Positions 1-8,226 of a stretch of 64,000 nt of DNA are shown piece after piece (position 1 is the first letter of the stretch; the number at the start of each line of letters is the position of its first letter). The stretch covers positions 1 through 64,000 of the forward strand of contig NZ_SZNM01000002.1 of the NCBI RefSeq assembly GCF_005870085.1. The letters run 5' to 3'. Origin of the DNA: Aquibacillus sediminis. GTDB lineage: Bacteria; Bacillota; Bacilli; Bacillales; Amphibacillaceae. The notes under the pieces were generated by a model. It searched no databases. It was not told the DNA's origin and saw nothing but the letters and a program-made list of their open reading frames with translations. The position numbers and the translations under genes were made by a program.

Positions 1-2
1 TT

Positions 3-83
3 GGTTTCCAACGTTATGATCGTCTAAAGTCACGTGTATTATTACATCATCAATTTAAATCACTAGAAATTCAAGTAGGTTAA
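3..83 (+). CDS. 3' end of an unidentified gene
   Basis: An open frame enters the window from the left and stops at TAA 81-83, giving a 26-residue basic tail that ends in LEIQVG. The other two forward frames contain stops, and a hairpin follows directly after the stop, so this is plausibly a real gene end. I do not recognise the family from so short a piece. In B. subtilis tyrS lies next to rpsD, but this tail cannot be assigned to it. Confidence 0.4.
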   Translation, partial: GFQRYDRLKSRVLLHHQFKSLEIQVG

Positions 84-86
84 GGA

Positions 87-136
87 GTAGGAGCAAGTAC
101 TCCTACCCCAACATTTGACGTAGAACCCTTTTTTTA
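87..136 (+). terminator. Possible terminator after the partial gene
   Basis: GTAGGAG at 87-93 pairs perfectly with CTCCTAC at 100-106 around a six-base loop, just after the stop at 83. The T-run (129-136) is more than 20 bases downstream, so this is a weak intrinsic terminator. Confidence 0.4.
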
Positions 137-231
137 TGTATTAATTGCCTTTTTTTAACAATTGTATTATTTTTGTGTTAATGAAGTGCATTAAGTAAAC
201 CACAACGATGCAATAAAAAGGAAGGTGTAAC

Positions 232-1143
232 ATGAATCTATTAAAAAGGACGGTACCTTATGATCTAGAGTTTTATCGTTGTCTATCCAAAAGATTGGAA
301 TTAACAGAACAGGATGAGCTATACTATACAAATCTTGAACAAGGATTTCAAGGGGAGTGTTTATTTGATCAATGGCTAGAAAGGCTAAATGGACAATGCA
401 TTGTTTTAAATGATTTACTTCTAGAGCAAAATAATACCTTGTTTCAAATTGATTCATTATTAATTACGCAACATAAAATTTACACATTTGAGATCAAAAA
501 TTATCAAGGTGATTTTTACATTGAAGGGGAACGATGGTACAGGATGTTTGGTAAAGAAATTAAGTCCCCGTTAATCCAATTGAAACGAAGTGAATCACTT
601 CTCCGTCAGTACCTACAACAATATGACAGCAACGTTCCAATTGAATCCTACTTATGTTTTATTAATCCTCATTTTTTTCTTTATCATGCTAAACCAGAAC
701 AACCGATTATTTATTATCCGCAGTTTAAAAATTTTTTTAATAAACTTGAAAAGTCTTTAATGAAACTAGATTCTAAACAAAGAAATTTAGCTAAATTATT
801 GATGGCTCATCGTATAGAAAGGTCACCATTTTCTCGACTACCAGCGATTGATTATGATCAAGTTAAGAAAGGGATATTGTGTAACGAGTGTGGATATCCT
901 TTGTTGAACTATTCAAAAAGTTACCTAGCTTGTGAAAATTGCGGTTATCAAGAAAAAGTAGACGAAGGGGTACTGTGTAGTTTGAAAGAATATAAGGTTT
1001 TGTTCCCAAATAAAAAGTTAACTTCAAATGTTCTATATCAATGGTGTAACATAGTCGCAAGAAAAACTATTAGACGCGTATTACTAGATTATTATGACCC
1101 CGTAGGAACGGGGAAAGCCACATACTATGTAGAAAAAAGTTGA
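232..1143 (+). CDS. NERD-domain protein with C-terminal zinc ribbon
   Basis: A 303-residue protein. An N-terminal NERD (nuclease-related) domain spans roughly residues 35-150 and shows the family signature of an acidic residue in QIDSLLI followed by FEIKNYQGDF. This is the restriction-endonuclease-like core in which Asp and Glu-x-Lys usually form the metal site. A Cys4 ribbon (CNEC and CENC, about residues 218-240) near the C-terminus suggests nucleic-acid binding. AAGGAAGGTG lies just before ATG 232. The cellular substrate of NERD proteins is not established, so nuclease activity is an inference from fold. It converges on rpsD across a tandem repeat array and has no obvious operon partner. 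Confidence 0.8.
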   Translation: MNLLKRTVPYDLEFYRCLSKRLELTEQDELYYTNLEQGFQGECLFDQWLERLNGQCIVLNDLLLEQNNTLFQIDSLLITQHKIYTFEIKNYQGDFYIEGERWYRMFGKEIKSPLIQLKRSESLLRQYLQQYDSNVPIESYLCFINPHFFLYHAKPEQPIIYYPQFKNFFNKLEKSLMKLDSKQRNLAKLLMAHRIERSPFSRLPAIDYDQVKKGILCNECGYPLLNYSKSYLACENCGYQEKVDEGVLCSLKEYKVLFPNKKLTSNVLYQWCNIVARKTIRRVLLDYYDPVGTGKATYYVEKS

Positions 1144-1158
1144 GAGTGACCCGTAACT

Positions 1159-1440
1159 CAGATTTACTGTCCCGAAAAAGAGTGAGAGAAGAGAATACGG
1201 TACAATAAACGAATTTACTGTCCCGAAAAAGAGTGAGAGAAGGAAATACGGTACAATAAACAGATTTACTGTCCCGAAAAAGAGCGAGAGAAGGAAATAC
1301 GGTACAATAAACGAATTTACTGTCCCGAAAAAGAGTGAGAGAAGAGAATACGGTACAATAAACGAATTTACTGTCCCGAAAAAGAGCGAGAGAAGGAAAT
1401 ACGGTATAATAAACAAATATACTGACCCATAAAAGAATCA
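1159..1440. repeat. 51-bp tandem repeat array, five copies plus a decayed sixth
   Basis: Five nearly identical 51-bp units run from 1159 to 1413, followed by a degenerate partial unit to about 1440. Within each unit TTTACTGTCCCG can pair with the downstream CGGTACAATAAA (10 of 12 positions), with a purine-rich loop of about 23 bases between the arms, so every unit can form a hairpin. Because 51 is divisible by three, long open frames appear on the minus strand, but these are by-products. The array sits between the converging 3' ends of the NERD gene and rpsD. Units abut with no spacers. Confidence 0.9.
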
Positions 1441-1492
1441 GGAAGAAGAATAACTGTCTAAATAGAACGCAAAACAAGAATATACCAAAAAC

Positions 1493-1526
1493 AAAAACAC
1501 CAAAGCCACATAGCTTTGGTGTTTTA
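1493..1526 (-). terminator. rpsD terminator
   Basis: ACACCAAAGC (1497-1506) and GCTTTGGTGT (1513-1522) form a perfect 10-bp stem with a six-base loop. On the minus strand it is followed by a T-rich run. It lies 18 bases beyond the rpsD stop. Flanking A and T runs extend the stem and may let it work in both directions. Confidence 0.85.
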
Positions 1527-1543
1527 ATATTAACACTAACTTA

Positions 1544-2146
1544 TTAACGAGAGTAGAATTCAACGATAAGCGCTTCGTTGATTTCTGCTGGTAATTCAGA
1601 ACGCTCTGGGAAGCGGCTGTAAGTACCTTCTAGTTTATCTTCATCAAAAGTAAGGTATTCAGGAACAAAGTTATTTGCTTCAACAGCTTCTTTGATGATG
1701 TCTAGGTTTTGTGATTTTTCACGTACACCAATAACTTGACCTGGTTTTACACGGTAAGATGCGATATCTACACGACCACCATCAACAGTGATGTGTCCGT
1801 GACCTACTAATTGACGAGCTTGTCTACGAGTACGAGCAAGACCTAAACGGTAAACAAGGTTATCAAGACGAGATTCAAGAAGAATCATGAAGTTCTCACC
1901 ATGAACACCTTTCATTTTACCAGCTTGTTCGAACATGTTACGGAATTGACGTTCGTTAATTCCATACATAAAACGAAGCTTTTGCTTCTCTTGTAGTTGT
2001 AAACCATATTCTGAAAGCTTTTTACGTTGGTTTGGACCATGTTGTCCAGGTGCGTAAGGGCGCTTGTCTAACTCCTTACCAGTACCAGTTAATGAAATTC
2101 CAAGACGACGAGACTTTTTCCATACAGGACCTGTATAGCGAGACAT
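1544..2146 (-). CDS. rpsD: 30S ribosomal protein S4
   Basis: A 200-residue protein, the same length as B. subtilis RpsD. It begins [19 protein letters not shown] and has the S4 RNA-binding domain at roughly residues 90-155 ([19 protein letters not shown]). S4 binds 16S rRNA early in 30S assembly. The frame is open for 27 more codons upstream, but AAGGAGAAG lies correctly before the ATG at 2146 and the family starts there. It is a single-gene unit with its own consensus promoter, a long leader and its own terminator. In B. subtilis rpsD is repressed by S4 binding its leader, and the 180-base leader here fits that. Confidence 0.97.
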   Translation of the reverse strand: MSRYTGPVWKKSRRLGISLTGTGKELDKRPYAPGQHGPNQRKKLSEYGLQLQEKQKLRFMYGINERQFRNMFEQAGKMKGVHGENFMILLESRLDNLVYRLGLARTRRQARQLVGHGHITVDGGRVDIASYRVKPGQVIGVREKSQNLDIIKEAVEANNFVPEYLTFDEDKLEGTYSRFPERSELPAEINEALIVEFYSR

Positions 2147-2326
2147 TGTACATCTTCTCCTTTTATATATAAGATTTGCATAATAAAAGACAGTGTGTTC
2201 CCTAATCGCTGCACATTTTGTTTTCATGTACCATCGCTCCAGCAGCAGAGAGTTACACGATACACCTCACAGTGGAGGAACAAAATGCCACAGTCGGAGG
2301 TTCACATAGGCTACCTTTTTTACACA
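2147..2326 (-). promoter_or_regulatory. rpsD leader, probable S4 autoregulatory RNA
   Basis: About 180 untranslated bases separate the predicted transcription start (near 2326) from the rpsD ATG at 2146. The segment contains several self-complementary stretches, for example around 2235-2300, and no convincing coding frame. Known S4-repressed leaders of Bacillus rpsD genes have similar size and position. I have not folded it, so regulation by S4 is inferred. Confidence 0.55.
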
Positions 2327-2332
2327 AAGATC

Positions 2333-2361
2333 ATTATAGTTTTTTTAGACACCATTGTCAA
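2333..2361 (-). promoter_or_regulatory. Sigma-A promoter of rpsD
   Basis: Read on the minus strand, TTGACA (2361-2356) and TATAAT (2338-2333) are both perfect consensus boxes separated by exactly 17 bases. This is the strongest housekeeping promoter I see in the window, as expected for a ribosomal protein gene. Confidence 0.92.
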
Positions 2362-2481
2362 CATGCAAAAGAATAGTTCGTCACAAAGGGGATGATTTTA
2401 TCGAAAAAAACATAGGAATTTTAGACTAGATCCTTTATACTTAAAAAGTAATGCTAATTTTAGTGATAGGGTGATAGATGT

Positions 2482-4344
2482 ATGGATCGTCAAAGATTAA
2501 TTCAGTCAGAGTTACGGAATGTTTTTATCGATCGATTTACTGATCACAACTCAGAAATTACAGAAAGTTTTCTTCATATTTTATCAAATGATATTAAAAC
2601 GATTATACAAGCTGAACTAGTTGCTTTTTATCTATATAATAACCATGATGATTATGAATTAGTTACTAGCGTGTCACCGTACCAAGTGAAGCGCAGTTTA
2701 ATACAAGAGAATGTCCTCGTACTAGATGATACAAATCCATTAACAATAATGGCATTAAACTCCAATGATATTTTTTTACAGGCTAATAATATGTCGTCCT
2801 ACTTACTCTCCTTGGAAACGAAAGAAGCAACAGTTAGACAAGGGTATATGTTAATAGCTTTCCGAGATCAAATAAGGAGAGCAGATTACCAACCAATATT
2901 TCATACCATAATGAAAGAGATATCCTTCCTTTTCCAATATTTTGGAAACTATGATAAAACAAAACAAAAAGCACAAAAATATGAATTGTTATTTCATTTA
3001 AGTAAGCGAATTTATGCTTCGATAGACATACGAGATGTTTTAACGCAAACAATCCACACACTTACGGAGATTTTCCCACATTATGATTATCAATTGTTAC
3101 TATCCATTGACTATCAAGAGCAATGGCCATTGCCAATAAAACCGTTAAATTATAGTAAACATTATAGAAACGAACCTAGTACGCAAGCCTATTTAACAGG
3201 GAATGTCCAAACAGAAGAACAGACAAGCAGAACGAAACTAAATGTGCCGTTAAAGGGAAAACAGGGAGTATATGGTGTATTACAAATAAATGCAATGGTA
3301 CCGAATTGTTTGTTGGAACGCGATGTGAAGTTTATTACTTCATTAGTCGATATAACGGGAAAAGCACTAGAAAATGCTAAATTGTTCCAACAATCAAGAC
3401 AATTAATAACAGATTTACAACTGATTAATGAAACAGCACATGCGTTAAATTCAAATTTAAGATTATCTGAGATGGTAAGCTTAATGAAGCAACAAATTAA
3501 AGATTCTTTTGCTGCTGAAGAAGTTGGATTTTTGTTATTTGATCAAGAACCGTATCATGTACTTGATGGTAGCACAGATTATTTTCTATCGAAACATGCA
3601 GTAGATTTTATAAACTTCACTATTGATAAGTTAAATGAAGAAAGAGATTCCTTGTTTATTAGTGATTATGCAGCAACCATAACAGATGTTAACATCCCCT
3701 ACCAATCTGTGATGGCATTTCCAATTATGCAAGTAGATCAAGTGAATGGGGCAATTATTGTCCTCCATCATCAAAGCAATTATTTTACATTTGAGTCATT
3801 TAAGTTGATTCAATCTATGGTTCACCATTCTAGCTTGGCAATTGCGAATTCACTTTTAAGAGAACAACTTGAGCAATTAGTTATAACTGATTATTTAACT
3901 AAATTATATTCAAGGGAATATCTAGATCATAGACTTCAAAATCATTTTCAAACCGATCAACAAGGTGTATTCATACTTATTGACATTGATGATTTCAAAT
4001 ATGTTAATGATAGGTATGGGCACGATGTAGGAGATCAGTTACTTATTCAAGTTGCAACGATTATAACAAACCATGTGCAAACAAGTGGTTTTGCTGCGCG
4101 TTGGGGTGGAGAAGAGCTAGCGATTTATTTACCGCAAGCAACAGTTGAACAGGGGAAAGCATTGGCAAGACAGCTTGTACATCAAGTTGCAACTGCTACC
4201 AATCCGCATGTGACCATTTCAGTTGGTATAGCGTATTGGAATGATTGTCAGAAGGTGAATTCTAATCAATTATTTAATCGAGCAGATCAAGCTTTATATA
4301 AAGCCAAACGTCTTGGAAAAAACTGTGTCATGGAAGCGGAGTAA
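2482..4344 (+). CDS. dgcP: Diguanylate cyclase with GAF domains (DgcP/YtrP-like)
   Basis: A 620-residue protein with an N-terminal region and two GAF-like sensory segments (about 160-300 and 310-455), then a GGDEF domain (about 460-620). The cyclase has the metal-binding LIDIDDFKYVND motif and an intact RWGGEEL active-site loop (near 540), so it should make cyclic di-GMP from two GTP. I see no RxxD inhibitory site just before that loop. There is no membrane segment, so it should be cytosolic. Its position next to rpsD and the fRMsr gene matches B. subtilis ytrP (dgcP). The GAF ligands are unknown. Confidence 0.88.
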   Translation: MDRQRLIQSELRNVFIDRFTDHNSEITESFLHILSNDIKTIIQAELVAFYLYNNHDDYELVTSVSPYQVKRSLIQENVLVLDDTNPLTIMALNSNDIFLQANNMSSYLLSLETKEATVRQGYMLIAFRDQIRRADYQPIFHTIMKEISFLFQYFGNYDKTKQKAQKYELLFHLSKRIYASIDIRDVLTQTIHTLTEIFPHYDYQLLLSIDYQEQWPLPIKPLNYSKHYRNEPSTQAYLTGNVQTEEQTSRTKLNVPLKGKQGVYGVLQINAMVPNCLLERDVKFITSLVDITGKALENAKLFQQSRQLITDLQLINETAHALNSNLRLSEMVSLMKQQIKDSFAAEEVGFLLFDQEPYHVLDGSTDYFLSKHAVDFINFTIDKLNEERDSLFISDYAATITDVNIPYQSVMAFPIMQVDQVNGAIIVLHHQSNYFTFESFKLIQSMVHHSSLAIANSLLREQLEQLVITDYLTKLYSREYLDHRLQNHFQTDQQGVFILIDIDDFKYVNDRYGHDVGDQLLIQVATIITNHVQTSGFAARWGGEELAIYLPQATVEQGKALARQLVHQVATATNPHVTISVGIAYWNDCQKVNSNQLFNRADQALYKAKRLGKNCVMEAE

Positions 4345-4345
4345 A

Positions 4346-4389
4346 AAAGCTCCTCCATCAGGTTGACCGCAATCTGATGGAGGAGCTTT
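4346..4389. terminator. Bidirectional terminator between dgcP and msrC
   Basis: A perfect 16-bp stem (4346-4361 with 4374-4389) carries A residues on its left and T residues on its right, so it can stop transcription of both converging genes. Confidence 0.9.
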
Positions 4390-4440
4390 TATGCTATATT
4401 AAACAAACATTGTGCACTGGTGCTTTGAGCTCTTCTAAAA

Positions 4441-4923
4441 TTATATATACTTTTGCAATGTCTGTGCAAATTGTTCTAGGTAGTGTTGGTCTGCTTCATC
4501 AAAACGACTTTTGATTGGGCTATCAATATCCAACACACCAAATAGTTCACCATCTTCCTTATACATTGGGATAACAATTTCTGATTGACTTGCTGCATCA
4601 CAGGCAATATGGCCAGGGAATTGATGAACATCTGCCACTCGTTGTGTTTTCTTTTCTTGAATCGCAGTGCCGCAAACTCCTTTTCCATATTGAATTCTTA
4701 CACAAGCAGGTAAACCTTGAAATGGACCTAACACAAGTTGATCTTGTTTCCATATATAGAAGCCAATCCAATTAATGTCTGTTAAAAATTGATTTAATAG
4801 TGCAGAAGCATTTGCTAAATTTGCTAGTTGGTCTGTTTCATCTTCTAACAGCGCTTCTAATTGCTTTATTACTAATTGATAGTCTTTTGATTTTTCACCT
4901 TGATAATTTTCTACTTGAAACAA
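4441..4923 (-). CDS. msrC: Free methionine-(R)-sulfoxide reductase (GAF family)
   Basis: Starting at TTG 4923, preceded by AAAGGAGGAATCATA, the protein has 160 residues, the usual length for fRMsr. The frame is open for 33 more codons but without support. It is a single GAF domain with the three conserved cysteines of the family: ACVRIQYG, GKGVCGTA and HIACDAASQSE. The enzyme reduces free Met-R-sulfoxide using thioredoxin, repairing oxidised methionine. It corresponds to B. subtilis ytsP and is divergent from refZ. Confidence 0.9.
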   Translation of the reverse strand: MFQVENYQGEKSKDYQLVIKQLEALLEDETDQLANLANASALLNQFLTDINWIGFYIWKQDQLVLGPFQGLPACVRIQYGKGVCGTAIQEKKTQRVADVHQFPGHIACDAASQSEIVIPMYKEDGELFGVLDIDSPIKSRFDEADQHYLEQFAQTLQKYI

Positions 4924-5058
4924 TATGATTCCTCCTTTAAATACATATAATGACATGTAACTGCTGATTCGACAACTAAAAACGCGATATTTGACGATAG
5001 AAAATTGCAGGACTAAGGACATTTTATGTCGTAAAAGGTATGTGAAGGGGTGAAATCC

Positions 5059-5694
5059 GTGAAAAAAAATAAAACGAAACAGAAAGTGATGGATGCTGCC
5101 TGTCGTTTGTTTTATGCAAAAGGATATAATGGTACTTCTGTTAGAGATATTGCCAAAAAGGCTTCCGTAAACGGCTCCTTAATTAGTTATTATTTTTCTA
5201 GTAAACAAGGACTGTTAGAAGGTGTTGTAATCGATTATTATGAAGCCTATTTAGACCAATTAGAAATCATGATAAGTGAAACAGAAGACATGCCTCCAAT
5301 TGATCGTTTAAAAGAATTAGTGAAAATCATTATACAATATAAATACAAACACCACGAATTTAGCTGTTTTATTCAACGAGAGTTATCGATGGATTCAGTC
5401 TTTGTAAGAGAAATGATGGTTACTTATTTAGCTAAAGAAGACCATATCATTAGTAAAATATTTGATCGTGCCCTAAGTGATACTTCTCACCAAATAATTG
5501 ATCGGAATTTTTTGTTATTACAGTTAAAAGGATTGCTAGGGACTCCATTTACCGTATCCAATGAATGGAAAAGTAAACTAGTAACATGGGATGAAGATTT
5601 ATTTGTGAGAAAATACGTGAAATCCATTCATCAGTGGATCGATTATGTAACACAAAAAGAAGTGAATTCAACAAATCGTCATCCAATTGCTTGA
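5059..5694 (+). CDS. refZ: TetR-family regulator RefZ
   Basis: A 211-residue protein with a TetR helix-turn-helix (about residues 10-55, NGTSVRDIAKKASV then ISYYFSSKQGL) and a helical ligand/dimer domain. The position between the fRMsr gene and ezrA matches B. subtilis yttP/refZ, whose product binds sites near the origin and modulates FtsZ-ring placement at sporulation. GTG 5059 is preferred because AAGGGGTG sits six bases upstream. An in-frame GTG at 5050 overlaps that site. RefZ function is inferred from synteny and sequence similarity. Confidence 0.85.
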   Translation: MKKNKTKQKVMDAACRLFYAKGYNGTSVRDIAKKASVNGSLISYYFSSKQGLLEGVVIDYYEAYLDQLEIMISETEDMPPIDRLKELVKIIIQYKYKHHEFSCFIQRELSMDSVFVREMMVTYLAKEDHIISKIFDRALSDTSHQIIDRNFLLLQLKGLLGTPFTVSNEWKSKLVTWDEDLFVRKYVKSIHQWIDYVTQKEVNSTNRHPIA

Positions 5695-5920
5695 TAAGAT
5701 GATAGCCATAACATTTAATGTAAGTGAACTAATAAAATTCCTCAAAAATTGCTACTGTACCAATGTCGAATTTAAATAATGATAAAAAATATGTCATAAT
5801 ACGATTAAATTTGAAAAACTTTAGCAAAAAATGGCTTAGGCATGATATCATAAATATATTCATTGAATTAGTAAATAATAGATCACTTAAAATAGATGGG
5901 GAATGATTAGGGGGATTGTT

Positions 5921-7612
5921 ATGGCATATGTCATTGGTAGTATTCTCGTGGTTATCGTATTAATCATAATGGGTTTAATCCTAAGGAAAAGAATATATGA
6001 TGAAGTGGATCGGCTTGAGAGTTGGAAGATGGACATAATGAATCGAAATGTGACAACGGAACTCTCCAAAGTTAAAAGTTTGAACTTATCTGGTGAAACA
6101 CAGGAAAACTTCGAAGGTTGGAAGGAACAATGGGACTATATTTTAACTACGGAGTTGCCAGACATTGAGGAGTATTTGTTAGACGCTGAAGAGGCCGCTG
6201 ATCGCTTTCGGATATCGACCGCTAAAAAAAATCTTCAAACAGTAGAAAAAACGTTACAATCGATTGAAAAGTCTATTGATCAAATGTTTACAGAATTAGA
6301 TAATCTATTGGACTCAGAACAAAATAGTAGGCAACAAATGGAAGAATTACAACCGCAAATAAAGGAACTACGTAAGAACCTGCTGCAAAACCGTCATCAA
6401 TTTGGCAAAGCAGAGATACGCTTTGAGGTAGAATTAGATGAATTGGAGAAACAGTTAGGGACTTATTTTGAATTAACAGATGAAGGTAATTATTTTGAAG
6501 CGCAACGATTAGTTGAAAAGTTAAAAGATGAATTAGCGTTAGTAGAAGAACAAATAAATGATTTCCCTGTAACTTATAAAAAATGTAGACAAGACCTACC
6601 AATGCAGATTGATGATTTGATAAAAGGGATCAAAACCATGAAAGAAGATGGGTATCGTGTAGAACATCTCGGTTTTGAAAAAGAACTACAACAATTTCAT
6701 GAAAAAGTAGTACATAGTGTAACATTGTTAGAAGAAGCAAAATTAACTGAAGTACATGAAATCATTCAACCAATTGAGGATAGAATAGCTGAAATGTATC
6801 AGCTATTGGAGAGAGAAGCATTTGCTAAATCTTACAATGAAAAACAATTACCAGCTTATCGAAAATTATTACATGATGTTGCAATTGATTTTCGCGATAC
6901 GAAAGATGAAGTGGAACAACTTCAGGAGACGTATTATCTAGATAATAGTGATGTGGAAACACAAGCAGATTTAGAAAAGAAAATTATTGAGCTAAATCAG
7001 CGACTAGAACAGATGGAAACTGATCTAGAACAAGAACAAGTGACGAATATAACGATTAGTGAAAATTTAGAATCTTGCAATCAATCCCTAATAGAATTGC
7101 AAGAAGCACATCAAAACTTCAAACAACGACTTCAAACAATAAGGAAAGATGAGATTGATGCGAAGGAAAAAGTTCATGAAATTCGAAAACGGTTGTTTGA
7201 TACTAATCGTAGGTTGCAAAAAAGCAATATTCCAGGTGTGCCTTCTTATATATGGGACATGTTGCAACAAGCATCTGCTAAAATTAGGTTAGTTGTAGAG
7301 CAATTGGAAACACATCCATTAGATATGAATGAAGTACAAAAATCTTTAAAAACTGCAGACGAAGCAGTTGAAAACATGATTGAACAAACAGAGCTAGTAC
7401 TCGAGAATGCTCGGTTAGTGGAATTAGTCATTCAATATGCGAACAGATATCGAAGTCAAGATGCTATACTTGCAGCAAGGTTAGCAGAAGCCGAGAATTT
7501 GTTTAGAAATTTTGAATATGAACAAGCATTAGAGGAAGCGGCACAAGCGTTAGAAAGCGTTGAACCAGGAGCGTTAAAGCGGCTAGAGGATTTAAATTTA
7601 GTACCGAGTTAG
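5921..7612 (+). CDS. ezrA: Septation ring formation regulator EzrA
   Basis: A 563-residue protein (B. subtilis EzrA has 562). One N-terminal membrane helix (about residues 3-23, rich in V, I and L) is followed by a long, charged, almost uninterrupted coiled coil ending in a TPR-like helical tail. EzrA is a membrane-anchored negative regulator of FtsZ assembly and recruits PBP1. ATG 5921 follows AGGGGG. The frame opens six codons earlier. A small membrane protein gene follows 12 bases later. Confidence 0.95.
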   Translation: MAYVIGSILVVIVLIIMGLILRKRIYDEVDRLESWKMDIMNRNVTTELSKVKSLNLSGETQENFEGWKEQWDYILTTELPDIEEYLLDAEEAADRFRISTAKKNLQTVEKTLQSIEKSIDQMFTELDNLLDSEQNSRQQMEELQPQIKELRKNLLQNRHQFGKAEIRFEVELDELEKQLGTYFELTDEGNYFEAQRLVEKLKDELALVEEQINDFPVTYKKCRQDLPMQIDDLIKGIKTMKEDGYRVEHLGFEKELQQFHEKVVHSVTLLEEAKLTEVHEIIQPIEDRIAEMYQLLEREAFAKSYNEKQLPAYRKLLHDVAIDFRDTKDEVEQLQETYYLDNSDVETQADLEKKIIELNQRLEQMETDLEQEQVTNITISENLESCNQSLIELQEAHQNFKQRLQTIRKDEIDAKEKVHEIRKRLFDTNRRLQKSNIPGVPSYIWDMLQQASAKIRLVVEQLETHPLDMNEVQKSLKTADEAVENMIEQTELVLENARLVELVIQYANRYRSQDAILAARLAEAENLFRNFEYEQALEEAAQALESVEPGALKRLEDLNLVPS

Positions 7613-7624
7613 GGAGATAGTTTA

Positions 7625-7897
7625 GTGAAAAAATGGATTATAATAGCATTAGGTGTATGTAATCTTCTAATTTGGTTGACTGTGATGTGGTTTTACATAG
7701 CACAACAAAACAATACTATTCATTATGTGCACAACCACCAGTTATCGGAGAGAAGTATGATTGAAAAAGATTCCCTTTCTGAGAGAAAACTATATACACA
7801 AAAAACACAACAAGACAAAGATGATCAAAAAGAACTAAAGAAACAAGATTCGATATCGATCGATACACTGTTATCAGAATTGAACATTGCGTATTAG
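7625..7897 (+). CDS. Small single-pass membrane protein of unknown function
   Basis: A 90-residue protein starting at GTG 7625 behind GGGAGATAG, 12 bases after ezrA, so probably cotranscribed with it. An N-terminal hydrophobic helix (about residues 3-27) is followed by a very polar tail rich in K, Q, D and S. I do not recognise the family. The topology (a short anchor with a soluble tail) and the link to ezrA make a cell-division or envelope role possible, but this is a guess. Confidence 0.6.
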   Translation: MKKWIIIALGVCNLLIWLTVMWFYIAQQNNTIHYVHNHQLSERSMIEKDSLSERKLYTQKTQQDKDDQKELKKQDSISIDTLLSELNIAY

Positions 7898-7936
7898 CAA
7901 AAATGGAATGATTCTGAGACTGATACCTTATTGATA

Positions 7937-7994
7937 AAAATCCGAACTAGGCTTCAAATTTCTAGGATTAGAATTTGAATAGTTCGGATTTTTC
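7937..7994 (+). terminator. Terminator of the ezrA unit
   Basis: AAAATCCGAACTA (7937-7949) pairs with TAGTTCGGATTTT (7980-7992). The intervening bases form a second stem from TTCAAATT and GAATTTGAA. A T-rich stretch follows. Confidence 0.8.
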
Positions 7995-8226
7995 TTTTAG
8001 GGTGGTTTTGAAAAGAAAATGTACTGACTGACAAAATATAGAAATCAGCGCACTTCTTGTGGGAGCCATGTAAAGCAAAGTGTTATACCGAAATGGTTGT
8101 ACAGCACTTATTCAAGTAGTGGGGCGGTTACTGCGAGTACAAGGACTATCTCAGCCAAGCTGTTACTTTATTTTCACTTAGATATATGGTACTATGTTTC
8201 AATGCAAATGTTTGGGAGTGTTTCCA
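7995..8226 (+). other. Intergenic region before nifZ, with a possible promoter
   Basis: No gene is supported here. An extended minus-10 (TGG then TACTAT, 8187-8195) lies 31 bases before the nifZ start and may be its promoter, but no good minus-35 box accompanies it. I see no other signal. Confidence 0.35.

Noticed and set aside
1159-1440. CRISPR array.
   Set aside because: Units abut without unique spacers and no cas genes are present.
1070-1477. Two long minus-strand frames with repeated PSLALFRDSK or LLSLFFGTVN motifs.
   Set aside because: They are created by the 51-bp repeat, whose length is a multiple of three. There is no ribosome site.
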